From assembly GCA_021831785.1 (NCBI GenBank), contig JAKBMB010000028.1, positions 226,620-290,619 on the forward strand: 64,000 nt of DNA, given 5' to 3'. Positions within the stretch are counted from its first letter, which is position 1; every line of letters begins with the position of its first letter. Below the pieces are notes generated by a model that ran no database searches, was not told where the DNA came from, and saw only the letters and a program-made list of their open reading frames with translations. Below, one piece after another: positions 35,676 to 44,680 of the stretch. This DNA comes from Deltaproteobacteria bacterium. GTDB lineage: Bacteria > Desulfobacterota > Binatia > Binatales > Binataceae. Made by a program: the position numbers and the translations under genes.

Positions 35676-37022
35676 ATGCAGAACATGTGGAACCCGGCAA
35701 TGCAAGCGATGCCTGAGCGGGAGCTGCGCCGCCTTCAACTCGAACGCATCCAATTTCAGTTGCAATATGCCTACCACTCGTCACCCTTCTACCGGCAACT
35801 TTACGATCGGCTTCACGTCAAGGTTGACAGAATCCGGTCGCTCGAGGAGTTCAGCGAGAAAGTACCGATCTTCCGCAAGGAAGATCTAAGGCAGTATCAA
35901 CAGGAAACGGGCGATGCGTTCTCCGGTCTGCGCTGTGTTCCTTTCGACAGGTTGGCTCATATTTGGAGCTCATCGGGCACGACCGGCATGCCGACCATGG
36001 GTGCCTATACCTTGAACGATATGAGGGTGGCCACCGAGTACTTGTGCCGGTCGTATTGGAGCGCCGGTTATCGGCCGGGCATGATGGCGCTGACCCTTAA
36101 CATCAATTGGCACTGGGTATTCGTGCCGCTGTTCGGCATGTACCGGCGGCTTAAGTTGAAGCCGGTGATTTTCGATTTTGGAGCGGCTTCCTTTGCGGCG
36201 CGAGTGGCCAAATGGATCCGGATCTTCAAGCCCGAGGTCATGCCTTGCGTGACTACAGAGATGATGTCCCTGATACCGGAGGCGTTACGATTAGAAGGCC
36301 ACGAGCCGGAAAGCGTGCTTAGCTGTTTCAAAATAATCACGCCGATGGGCGAAGCGATCACACCGCAGAACATGGAGAACGCTCGTCGTAACTGGGCCGG
36401 AGTTAACATTAAGCAGGGTGCCGGGCCGGGCGAATCCTACGCGTGGTTGTTCGAGGGAGAGTGCGATCATCCGGGGGCGCATGTGTGGACAGATATCGGA
36501 TTCCTTGAGCTAATCGACCCGGATACCGGTCAGCGCTGCGCACCCGACGAGCGCGGCGAGATGGTCGCGACGAACCTGTTGGTTGACGGTTTGCCGTACA
36601 TCAGGTTTGGCACCGAGGACCTGGGTTGGCTCCAAGACGAGGGGTGCTCTGCCGGGTACACACATCCGTTCGGCGGTGTTGTTGGGCGCACCGGTTGGCG
36701 TTTAAAGGTTGGGCACGAGACCCTGATTCCCTGGGATGTCGAGTTGATCTTGCAGCGTCATCAAGAAACCGCGCTCGCCCGTTTCTGCATGGTCAAGTAC
36801 GCCGATCAAATGAATGTGCTCCGGCTGATGGTCGCCTATAACGAGCGGTACACACGCGACCCGCAGGAGTTGCGTCACCGGCTGCAGCAAGACATCCGCC
36901 AGAGCCTGGGAGTCGAATCCGAAATTGAATGGGTTGCCGAGGATAAGCTTCCGCGGCCGGTACCGCATAAGCTCGCCAAGTTCGTCGACCTGACCAAGGA
37001 AAGCAAAGCCCACAATGGATGA
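35676..37022 (+). CDS. Phenylacetate-CoA ligase-like AMP-forming enzyme
   Basis: A 448-residue adenylate-forming ligase. The start (RLQLERIQFQLQYAYHSSPFY) and an intact phosphate loop SSSGTTGMPTMGAYTLNDM are PaaK features, followed by the A5-like GAGPGESYAW and A8-like FGTEDLGWL. The C-terminal domain is present (RTGWRLKVGHETLIPWDVEL). It should activate an aromatic or cyclic carboxylate as its acyl-CoA. ATG 35676 is preferred; the longer reading from 35610 overlaps the preceding gene. Its stop overlaps the next ATG. Confidence 0.87.
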   Translation: MQNMWNPAMQAMPERELRRLQLERIQFQLQYAYHSSPFYRQLYDRLHVKVDRIRSLEEFSEKVPIFRKEDLRQYQQETGDAFSGLRCVPFDRLAHIWSSSGTTGMPTMGAYTLNDMRVATEYLCRSYWSAGYRPGMMALTLNINWHWVFVPLFGMYRRLKLKPVIFDFGAASFAARVAKWIRIFKPEVMPCVTTEMMSLIPEALRLEGHEPESVLSCFKIITPMGEAITPQNMENARRNWAGVNIKQGAGPGESYAWLFEGECDHPGAHVWTDIGFLELIDPDTGQRCAPDERGEMVATNLLVDGLPYIRFGTEDLGWLQDEGCSAGYTHPFGGVVGRTGWRLKVGHETLIPWDVELILQRHQETALARFCMVKYADQMNVLRLMVAYNERYTRDPQELRHRLQQDIRQSLGVESEIEWVAEDKLPRPVPHKLAKFVDLTKESKAHNG

Positions 37023-37791
37023 ACCTATCGATTGTCGGTTCTCCCTGAAGGGCAAGGTGGCCGTGGTAACAGGCGGAGGGCGTGGACTGGGACAGGCTTT
37101 GGCCCTCGGACTGGCTGCAAGCGGCGCCGCCGTAGCCGTGGTCGGACGAACACCGTCCGCGCTTGACGTTACCGTGGAGAAGGTCTCAGCCATGGGCGGT
37201 CGCGCGCTGGCCGTCCGCGCTGATCTGGCGGACCTTCAGGAGATCGAGAAGATTGTCACCGCGGTCTTGTCCGCCAACGGCCGAATCGACGTGCTCGTTA
37301 ATAACGCAGCGGCTGGCGCCCCATTCAAGCCCGCAGAAGAGGTCACTCCCGAGGAATGGGATGCGGTCATGCGGACCAACCTGCGGGGGACGTTCTTTCT
37401 GACCACGCGGGTTGCGCGAGAAATGAAAACCACCGGCGGCGGCAGCATAATCAACATCACCTCGATCATGGGAGAGGTTGCCGGGCCCAAGGCGTCAGTC
37501 TACTGCGCGTCCAAGGGCGGGCTCAGGCAGCTTACCCGCACCTTGGCGGTGGAGTGGGCGCGCTACGGGATCCGAGTCAACGCTGTGGCCCCCGGCTACA
37601 TCCGGACTGAACTCACGGGCGAGCTCCAGGACAACCTCGAGCTGAACGAGTACGTTATGACTCGCACCCCGATGCGGCGATGGGCTACCCCCGGGGAGTT
37701 CGTGGGAGCGGTCGTCTATCTGGCCTCTGATGCTTCCAGCTTCCAGACCGGACAAACGATCGTGGTCGACGGAGGTTGGACAGCATGGTGA
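37015..37791 (+). CDS. Short-chain dehydrogenase/reductase 1
   Basis: A 258-residue classical SDR. The NAD(P) loop is TGGGRGLG, followed by LVNNAAAG, the catalytic serine in INITSIMG and YCASKGG (YxxxK), ending with TIVVDGGWTAW. It likely oxidises a hydroxyl of a CoA ester or ring alcohol in the degradation route. The ATG overlaps the previous stop by 8 bases, and its own end overlaps the next SDR start. Confidence 0.9.
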   Translation: MDEPIDCRFSLKGKVAVVTGGGRGLGQALALGLAASGAAVAVVGRTPSALDVTVEKVSAMGGRALAVRADLADLQEIEKIVTAVLSANGRIDVLVNNAAAGAPFKPAEEVTPEEWDAVMRTNLRGTFFLTTRVAREMKTTGGGSIINITSIMGEVAGPKASVYCASKGGLRQLTRTLAVEWARYGIRVNAVAPGYIRTELTGELQDNLELNEYVMTRTPMRRWATPGEFVGAVVYLASDASSFQTGQTIVVDGGWTAW

Positions 37792-38588
37792 AGGGCGGCG
37801 TGAAGGATCTCCTCGACCTACACGGCCGAGTGGCTATGGTTACCGGCGCCGGACAAGGAGTGGGACAGCGCATCGCGCTTCATTTCGCCGAGCACAACGC
37901 GGGCGCTGTGATCGTGAATGACTTCTACGCCGATCGTTGTGAGAGTGTCGCCGACGCGGTGCGTAAGGTCGGCGTGCGCGCGGCCGCGATAGCCTGTGAC
38001 GTAGCGGACTTCGACCGTGTCCATCGTGCGGTAAAGGACTGGGAAGACTCACTAGGTCCGGTTGACATCCTGGTCAACAACGCCGGCAACGCGGGTCCCG
38101 ACACCTCGATCAGCGATAGCACCCCGTTCTGGGAAACATCGGCCGCAGACTGGGCGACTTGGATTCGCACAAACTTCATAGGCGTTCTGAACGTCACGCA
38201 CGCCGTGATCGGCGGTATGGCTAAGCGCGGTTACGGCCGGGTTATAACCGTCATCTCGGACGCGGGCCGAGTTGGAGAGCCGAACCTCATCGTGTACTCA
38301 GGCGCCAAGGCCGGCGCCGCCGGTTTCAGCAGGGCGCTGGCCAAAGCCGTCGGCCGACGCGGCGTGACCGTGAACTGTGTCGCCCTGGCTAGCATGAGGA
38401 CGCCTGCCACTGAGCATATCCTTCAGGATGAAGCGACCGTCCAGAAGATACTGCGCCATTACCACATCAAGCGGATTGGAGAGCCGGAGGATGCGGCCAA
38501 TATGGTTCTTTTTCTTGCATCTGACGCCGCCGCTTGGATCACCGGACAGACCTTCCCGGTGAACGGCGGCTACTCGGTGTCAACGTGA
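37785..38588 (+). CDS. Short-chain dehydrogenase/reductase 2
   Basis: A 267-residue classical SDR distinct from its neighbour. It has TGAGQGVG, the aspartate-bearing VNDFYAD after strand 2 (suggesting NAD preference), LVNNAGNAG, the serine in VISDAG and YSGAKAG (YxxxK). ATG 37785 overlaps the stop of SDR 1, with GGAGG at 37770-37774. Two tandem SDRs fit two oxidations, or opposite stereochemistry, in a cyclic substrate. Confidence 0.9.
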   Translation: MVKGGVKDLLDLHGRVAMVTGAGQGVGQRIALHFAEHNAGAVIVNDFYADRCESVADAVRKVGVRAAAIACDVADFDRVHRAVKDWEDSLGPVDILVNNAGNAGPDTSISDSTPFWETSAADWATWIRTNFIGVLNVTHAVIGGMAKRGYGRVITVISDAGRVGEPNLIVYSGAKAGAAGFSRALAKAVGRRGVTVNCVALASMRTPATEHILQDEATVQKILRHYHIKRIGEPEDAANMVLFLASDAAAWITGQTFPVNGGYSVST

Positions 38589-38618
38589 GATTAACGGGCG
38601 CAAACCGGAGGCCAGAGG

Positions 38619-39827
38619 ATGAAGACGAACGCTGTCGATCTTGGCGGATTTCTCGAGCGCGCTTACAGGAATGCGCCGGCTGTAAAGAGACTCTTCGATG
38701 AGGCTGGAATAATACCCGGAAGCATCAAAGAGCCGCATCAGCTGACCAGGCTTCCCGTCACCAAAAAGGAGAAACTCCTCGAGATGCAGCGCGCCGAGCC
38801 GCCCTTCGGCGGATTTTGCGGCGTGCCGATCGAGAAGATACGCCGCATATATGTCTCGCCCGGCCCTCTCTACGACCCGCAGGGCGCCGACGACCGAGGT
38901 ATGGGATTCAAGCAAGTGTTCCAGGCGGCTGGGATCGGACCTGGAGACATCGCGCTGAACACGTGGTCCTACCATCTCGTGCCGGCGGGGATCGCCTTCG
39001 ATGAGGCTCTCACCGCATCGGGAGCGACAGTGATACCGGCGGGGGTGGGGAACACCGACCTCCAGGCCCGGGTGATAGTCGAGCTCGGGGTCACGGTGGT
39101 GGTCGCCAGCACGGCCTTTTTCGTCACCCTAACCGAAAAGCTGGCGGAGATGGGATACGACCTCCCTGGCGGCTGGAAAGTAAGAGCGGCCTTTCTTGGC
39201 GGCGAGCCCGGCGACTGGTACGCGAAGCGCCGACAACTGGAACAACGATTCTCCCTGCGAAGCTTTTCTGCTTACGGGACCGCAGACCTTGGCATGATCG
39301 GTTGGGAGTGTGGATACGAGCCTGGCTACCATCTACTGCCGACCAGGATCGTTCAAATCTGCGACCCCTACAGCGGGCAGCCTCTAGCTGACGGGGAGCT
39401 CGGGGAGGTCGTGGTCACCGCATTGAACGAGGCCTATCCGCTCATCCGATTCGGCACCGGCGATGTAGCTTCACTGCTGCCGCCCTGCCTATGCGGCAGG
39501 CTTGGCCAGAGGCTCTCGCCGCTCGTCGCCCGAGTAGGAGATGCGGTCAAGGCGAGAGAGATTTTCCTCTATCCGCGCAACATCGAAGAGCTGCTACGAA
39601 GCGTGCCGGGCCTTGCCGGAGCGCAGGTGGTGGTGACCCGAGCGGGTCATCGGGACGAGATCCGGCTGCGTGTGCATCCCCAGCCTGGAGCGAACGCCGA
39701 AAGCATCGTGAGCGAAGTAAGCAAGGCCTTCGCGACGCTGTGCCGGTTGCGCGCCGATACCGTCGAAATAGTTCGTGACGGAAACCTTGAAAACGAACCA
39801 GCAATCGCGGACCGGCGACGTCTGTGA
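38619..39827 (+). CDS. PaaK-like protein with non-canonical nucleotide loop
   Basis: A 402-residue PaaK-family protein. In place of the TSGTTG loop it has YVSPGPLYDPQGADD, a variant seen in a PaaK-like subgroup whose activity is unclear. Later motifs are kept: AYGTADLGMIGWECG, IRFGTGDVASLLPP and a C-terminal domain beginning RVGDAVKAREIFLYP. It lacks the first 40-50 residues usual in the family. It may be a ligase with different phosphate binding, or a regulatory or acyl-transfer relative. Confidence 0.7.
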   Translation: MKTNAVDLGGFLERAYRNAPAVKRLFDEAGIIPGSIKEPHQLTRLPVTKKEKLLEMQRAEPPFGGFCGVPIEKIRRIYVSPGPLYDPQGADDRGMGFKQVFQAAGIGPGDIALNTWSYHLVPAGIAFDEALTASGATVIPAGVGNTDLQARVIVELGVTVVVASTAFFVTLTEKLAEMGYDLPGGWKVRAAFLGGEPGDWYAKRRQLEQRFSLRSFSAYGTADLGMIGWECGYEPGYHLLPTRIVQICDPYSGQPLADGELGEVVVTALNEAYPLIRFGTGDVASLLPPCLCGRLGQRLSPLVARVGDAVKAREIFLYPRNIEELLRSVPGLAGAQVVVTRAGHRDEIRLRVHPQPGANAESIVSEVSKAFATLCRLRADTVEIVRDGNLENEPAIADRRRL

Positions 39828-39843
39828 ACGAGGTGAGCTTCCG

Positions 39844-40623
39844 ATGAATGAGGTTTTGTATGAGGTTAGGGCTCCGGCTGCTTGGATAACGCTCAACCGG
39901 CCTGCAGCGATGAATGCCCTGACGCTAAACATGATCACGGAGCTCGGGCAAGCGCTGGACAACGCACAGGCGGACGCTGCGGTGCGGGCAGTCGTGGTGA
40001 CCGGGGCGGGCCGCGCGTTTTGTGCCGGCGCCGATCTCAAGCTCGTTGGCGGCTCCGGCAGCGCGATCCAGCCGCAACTGAGATTTTTGAACCGCGTCGC
40101 TGCCGCCTTCCGGCGCGTGGAAACGTTTCCCAAACCGGTGATCGCCGCAGTCAACGGCTATGCGCTTGCGGGTGGCATTGAGTTGGTCTTGTGCTGTGAT
40201 TTGGTGCTGGCGGCAAAAAGCGCCAAGATGGGTGACGCGCATGTAAACTATGGCTTAATACCTGGTGGCGGAAGCACCGTGCGTCTGCCGCGCAAGATCG
40301 GCGTGACCCGTGCGAGGTACCTTCTCTATACCGGCGCCTTTCTGCCATCGGAAAAACTTGAAGAGTGGGGTCTGGTAAACGAAGTGGTCGATGATGAGCA
40401 ACTCGTCGAAGCTGTCGGGCGTTTGGTCGAGATGCTTGCCGGCAAGAGCCCCTTGAGCCTGCGCCGGATGAAACAACTCGTCGAGGATGGTCTGGCCCAA
40501 CCCGTCGAAGGAGCAGTCCGGCTTGAGCTCCTCGCGAGTGAGGCACACATGCACTCGCGCGATATGGCCGAGGGGCTTGAAGCCTTCGCCAACAAGCGTC
40601 GGCCTGTGTTCACGGGGAGCTGA
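39844..40623 (+). CDS. Enoyl-CoA hydratase/isomerase family protein
   Basis: A 259-residue crotonase. Oxyanion loop GAGRAFCAGADLKLV and NGYALAGGIELVLCCDLVLA are intact; the first catalytic glutamate (GGIE) is kept, but the second position reads GDAH instead of QPE. A single acidic residue is typical of isomerases or modified hydratases, so the reaction may not be classical hydration. ATG 39844 has GAGGTGAG about 7 bases upstream; an upstream reading from 39775 overlaps the previous gene. Confidence 0.88.
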   Translation: MNEVLYEVRAPAAWITLNRPAAMNALTLNMITELGQALDNAQADAAVRAVVVTGAGRAFCAGADLKLVGGSGSAIQPQLRFLNRVAAAFRRVETFPKPVIAAVNGYALAGGIELVLCCDLVLAAKSAKMGDAHVNYGLIPGGGSTVRLPRKIGVTRARYLLYTGAFLPSEKLEEWGLVNEVVDDEQLVEAVGRLVEMLAGKSPLSLRRMKQLVEDGLAQPVEGAVRLELLASEAHMHSRDMAEGLEAFANKRRPVFTGS

Positions 40624-40628
40624 AAGCG

Positions 40629-41312
40629 GTGCGGACACCAGCAGTGCGAAGATCAAAGCTGCCTCAGAGCAAAAAAGCTGCTTACCGGAAGCGGCCCAAA
40701 AAGCGAGCAAACGGCGGCGGCAATGGCTTGAATACGCGGCAACGCGTCCTCAAAGCTGCCGCCGAGCTTTTCGCTCGCAAGGGTTACCACGCCACCAGCG
40801 TTCGCCAGCTATCGTCCGCGGTCGGCCTCGGCCGCGGAGCGCTCTACTACCACATAAAAGGTAAGGAGAGACTGCTGTGGGACATTCTTTGGGAACCTGC
40901 CAGGCGTTTGGCCGATAAGGCCGTCGCTCTGCGATCCCTCGACGCCACTCCGGAGGAGAAGCTCCGCCTTTTCGGGCGCAACCTTATGCGAGGTATCGCT
41001 GAGGACCTGGCCGAATGGACCGTTTTCTTTCGCGAGTTTCACGGATTGTCGCGCCAACGCCTTAACGAGGTTCTAAAGTTGCGCGAGACCTTTGAAGCTG
41101 TTTTCCGGGAGATCCTGGACGCCGGACATGCTCAAGGACAGTTTCGAGAACTTGATCCTCTACTGATAAAGGGTCTGCTGGGCATGTTCAACTACTCGTA
41201 TCTCTGGATTCGACCCCATGGCAGAAAAACACCGGAGGAAATCGCCGATGAATTCTGCGATGTCATCCTATACAGCATTTGCCTCCGGCAAGCGGATTCA
41301 GCAAAGACCTAG
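40629..41312 (+). CDS. TetR-family regulator
   Basis: A 227-residue repressor-like protein starting at GTG 40629. GGGGAG lies 7 bases upstream. The DNA-binding domain is RVLKAAAELFARKGYHATSV followed by LGRGALYYHIKGKERLLWDI. The C-terminal ligand-binding part, FFREFHGLSRQRLNEVLKL, resembles FadR/KstR-like TetR regulators that sense acyl-CoAs. It lies within the operon and is the natural candidate for control of the 23.75 kb promoter, though that pairing is inference. The N-terminus is long and very basic. Confidence 0.88.
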   Translation: MRTPAVRRSKLPQSKKAAYRKRPKKRANGGGNGLNTRQRVLKAAAELFARKGYHATSVRQLSSAVGLGRGALYYHIKGKERLLWDILWEPARRLADKAVALRSLDATPEEKLRLFGRNLMRGIAEDLAEWTVFFREFHGLSRQRLNEVLKLRETFEAVFREILDAGHAQGQFRELDPLLIKGLLGMFNYSYLWIRPHGRKTPEEIADEFCDVILYSICLRQADSAKT

Positions 41313-42042
41313 GAGCGCCTTGGCGCTACCGTTTGCTGCGTCGCACTCGGGACGGCTTGTAATCGTGTTGGCATTGACAGCGACCTACATGGTTGTGGAG
41401 GCCATCGGCGGTTGGCTGGTGGGCAGTTTGGCGCTGCTTGCGGACGCGCTACACATGCTGAGTGACGTCTTCGGGCTCTCCGTAGCTCTGGTGGCCTGCT
41501 GGTTCGCTACCTCTCCTCAGAGCCCGCTCACCGCCGGTCGCCATTCCGTCGGAGCATTCGCGGCATTGCTCAATTGCACCGTGGTATTGGCAACGTCTGC
41601 CTACATCTTGGCCGAAGGAATGCGGCGCTTGGTTCATCCCATCGTGCTCCAGAGCCTCCCCATGATACTGGTCGCAAGTGTCGGCTTGGCTATCAACGCA
41701 GGCGGTCTGATGTTGCTGAGGCCGGCAGCCGAGGAGAGCGTGAACGTCCGCGGAGCTTATTTGCAAGTCCTGGTTGACCTGTTGAGTTCAGTCGCGGTGA
41801 TCGCGGGTGGGTTGATCGCCTGCGTCACCGGATGGATGCGCCCGGATGCTTTGGTGGCGATCCTGGTCGGACTTTTAATAATCCCGCACACGTTGCGCTT
41901 GGCTGTCGAGTCTATAGCCATGATACGAAGCGATCGGCCTCGGACAACCGAACACGTCGTCGGCCGATCGGGAGGCCGATGCTGCCCGAATCCTTGGGCC
42001 GACGGGCCGATGGGGATGCCTGGAGAGTCGCCCGCAGACTGA
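41248..42042 (+). pseudogene. Truncated cation diffusion facilitator
   Basis: Residues about 25-235 are a CDF transporter with six hydrophobic segments (MVVEAIGGWLVGSLALLADA, then LHMLSDVFGLSVALV). The cytoplasmic C-terminal domain that should follow is replaced by unrelated sequence after SIAMIRSD. The membrane metal site is also damaged: the helix 5 HxxxD motif reads QVLVD. The start overlaps the TetR gene. Together these indicate a decayed zinc/cobalt efflux gene. Confidence 0.65.
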
Positions 42043-42061
42043 CGGATCTCGGAACTTATCA

Positions 42062-42856
42062 ATGAAAGGGGGACGCGGAGCTTTCGTTAACCCTGGGGCA
42101 AGTACCTCCAGAGTGAGCGGGCAGGCGGGTTGGTCCGAACCTGCTCGGGCAGCCTGCGTGATAGCGGTTTTTGCCGGCAGAAGAATCGGCAAACGGAATT
42201 CGTCCGACTTCGAACTTTCCGAAGACCCGAAAGTTCTTCCCCGCGGCGCCAAGCGCTACATCGGGGGGAAGGCTAAACCGCTAAGGCGGGCATACAGCAA
42301 CGCAGCGATGCCGAAGCTTATTGCGTACAAAGTGACCGGCGAGCTGGTTGATCCGGGCTTTTTTGGCGGAATGTCTCCCCAGGGACTCGGTGGCGGCATT
42401 TCGCAGGTGTTCGAAGGCATGTTCTATCGGCAGCTTGCCGGGGCGTTCGCCGACCGGCTGGCATCGCCTTTATTCAGTCCCGCCGTTGCAAAGCAGATCG
42501 CGCTCAAAGGTAGCGGGCGGCGGCGGACGGCCTACTTCACAGACCTGACTAGGGTCGAGGTGATCGGCTGCACGGCAATCCCTGATCCGGACGCCAACTC
42601 TGTTAAGACCGTGGCCTCGCGAGTCTCCGACGGCCGGATAATAGACGGCGAGAAGTTCTGGACATCGAGCGGCGGGATCTCAGACTTCTGCATCAGCCCC
42701 ACGCGCCCGAACCGGAACGGGGGTCCCTCCCGCTCAGTCGTGGAACCCGGTCAAGGACACGGTTTTGGTCTGGGCACGCGGTGCAATGCGCCCTCGCAGC
42801 CCTGTCGATTGACACGTTCATCGCAGAAACACGGGAATTGCGAGGTTCTGGAATGA
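42062..42856 (+). pseudogene. Acyl-CoA dehydrogenase remnant
   Basis: The middle part carries PKLIAYKVTGELVDPGFFGG and then GCTAIPDPDANSVKTVASR with RIIDGEKFWTSSGGISDFC, clear acyl-CoA dehydrogenase middle-domain sequence (normally TxxxSxPxxGSD and NGxKxWxSN). The N-terminal 70 residues and everything after FCIS are unrelated, and the catalytic C-terminal helical domain is absent. It is a fragment damaged by frameshift or deletion, between the decayed CDF gene and an intact acyl-CoA synthetase. Confidence 0.65.
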
Positions 42857-44505
42857 TCGGATTGAAACAACACACCGTAAAAGAAGCGAAAAGCCTAAAG
42901 CAAGCACAGCAGCGGCATCAATGGAGTATTCCCCCACACTACAATGTGGCAGTTGACTGTCTCGACCGCCATGTCGACCTACGCGATCAAGTAGCACTGT
43001 ATTATGAGGATGAGAGCGGACACCATGAGCGCTACACGTTCGGCGAGGTTGCGACGCTGAGTCGGCGGTTCGCAAATGCGCTTCGCGGGCTGGGGATCGA
43101 CAGTGGTGACGTCGTGGGAGTGCACTTGCCGCAGCGGCCGGAGACAGCGATCGCTCATATCGCGTTCTATCGATTGGGCGTTATCGGCCTGCCGATATCG
43201 AAGCTCTTTGGTCACGACGCGATACGTTACCGCCTGAACGACAGCTCCGCACGCGCCATTCTGGTGGAGGCCGACAACGTCGAGAAGGTTGAAAGCATTC
43301 GCAAGGACACGCCGAACCTTGCGCACATCATTGTGGCAGGAGCTAGGGTCCCGGGCACGCTTACGTTCGAAGACCTTGTCTCAAAAGCTTCCGCGGATTT
43401 CAGCATGGGGAGAATGAGCGGCGAGGATCCGATCCTTCTGATGTACACTTCCGGCACGACCGGCGACCCAAAAGGTGTGCTTCACGTCGCTCGTTGCATA
43501 CTCGGCCACAATGGCATCGACTACTCGTATAATTTTTTGCGCCAGGGCGATCTCTATTACAGTCCCGCAGACTGGGCATGGGGTGGTGGTCTGTTGGACG
43601 GATTGCTAGGGATCTGGCCGTATGGCGTCCCGGTGCTTGCATACCGCGCTGACAACCGCTTCGACCCCGAGGTTACCTTTCGGCTCCTTGAGAAATACGG
43701 AGCATCGGTCGGGCTTTATCCCCCCACCGCGCTCAAAAGGATGCGGGAGGTTCGAAACCCGCGGGAAAAATACCGAGGGCTGAAGCTCCGCTGCATCGCC
43801 AGCGGCGCCGAGCCTGTGAGTCCCGAACTTGCCCGATGGGTACGTGAGGTGCTCCGGGCCGAGTTCAACCAGGTATTCGGCCAGACTGAGGCAAATTACT
43901 TTATAGGCACTTGCTCGGCACTCGAAAAGCCCGATCTGGAACCAATGGGCAAGCCTTACCCGGGACATGAAGTGGCCATCGTCAGCGAGGAGGGCGTGCC
44001 GCGAAAGCCCGGAGAGACCGGGCAGATAGCCACCAAAGCCACGAGCCCGGTTGTGATGAAAGGATACTGGAAGAACCCGGAGGCTATGCGGGAGAAGTTC
44101 GTCAAAGGCTGGTGCTTAACCGGCGATCTTGGGCATATGGACGACCGAGGTTATGTCTATTTTCATGGTCGGGCTGATGATGTGATTAAGAGCTCCGGTT
44201 ATCGGATCGGACCGGCCGAGGTCGAGGCCAAAATAATGGAGCATCGAGCCGTCGCCTCCTGTGCCGTCATAGGCGTTCCGGATCCTCAGCGCGGCCAGGC
44301 TGTGAAGGCGTTCGTGAAGCTCCTTCCCGGTTTTCGGCCTTCGCAGGAGCTAATTGAAGAGATTCAGAAATACGTGAAGAAAAGCCTGGCCGTTCATGAG
44401 TACCCGAGAGAAATCGAGTTTATTGACGAATTCCCAGTGACGGTAACAGGCAAAATCAGGCGCCGAGAGTTACGTGAGATAGAGGAGAAGAGTCGCCGAT
44501 CGTGA
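42853..44505 (+). CDS. AMP-dependent acyl-CoA synthetase
   Basis: A 550-residue acyl-CoA synthetase of the acetyl/medium-chain type. The P-loop is LLMYTSGTTGDPKGVLHVA, a later adenylation motif is VFGQTEANYF, GWCLTGDLGHMDDRGY contains the ATP-ribose-binding aspartate, and the hinge and C-terminal lysine lie in VTGKIRRREL. It activates a carboxylic acid to its CoA thioester. ATG 42853 is preferred; a longer reading overlaps the pseudogene upstream. Confidence 0.9.
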   Translation: MIGLKQHTVKEAKSLKQAQQRHQWSIPPHYNVAVDCLDRHVDLRDQVALYYEDESGHHERYTFGEVATLSRRFANALRGLGIDSGDVVGVHLPQRPETAIAHIAFYRLGVIGLPISKLFGHDAIRYRLNDSSARAILVEADNVEKVESIRKDTPNLAHIIVAGARVPGTLTFEDLVSKASADFSMGRMSGEDPILLMYTSGTTGDPKGVLHVARCILGHNGIDYSYNFLRQGDLYYSPADWAWGGGLLDGLLGIWPYGVPVLAYRADNRFDPEVTFRLLEKYGASVGLYPPTALKRMREVRNPREKYRGLKLRCIASGAEPVSPELARWVREVLRAEFNQVFGQTEANYFIGTCSALEKPDLEPMGKPYPGHEVAIVSEEGVPRKPGETGQIATKATSPVVMKGYWKNPEAMREKFVKGWCLTGDLGHMDDRGYVYFHGRADDVIKSSGYRIGPAEVEAKIMEHRAVASCAVIGVPDPQRGQAVKAFVKLLPGFRPSQELIEEIQKYVKKSLAVHEYPREIEFIDEFPVTVTGKIRRRELREIEEKSRRS

Positions 44506-44680
44506 ACGCTCACGTAAGCCGGTGAGGCTTGCTACTAATGCCGTCCGTTCATAACTAGAATCCGGTTCCGGTTGACCCAAGACCGGGCCCCAGAAGAGCG
44601 GGTGTAGTCTTTGTTTGTCGCCAACCGTTTGAAGGTTGTTGGTGCGGTTGCAGCCTGGTAGATTCGGGCACGCTCAAGCG
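44506..44680. other. Short intergenic region with inverted repeats
   Basis: Contains CAACC-N7-GGTTG near 44622 and CCGGT/ACCGG half-sites near 44568. They are possible regulator sites before the last two genes; the match to any known operator is weak. Confidence 0.3.
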
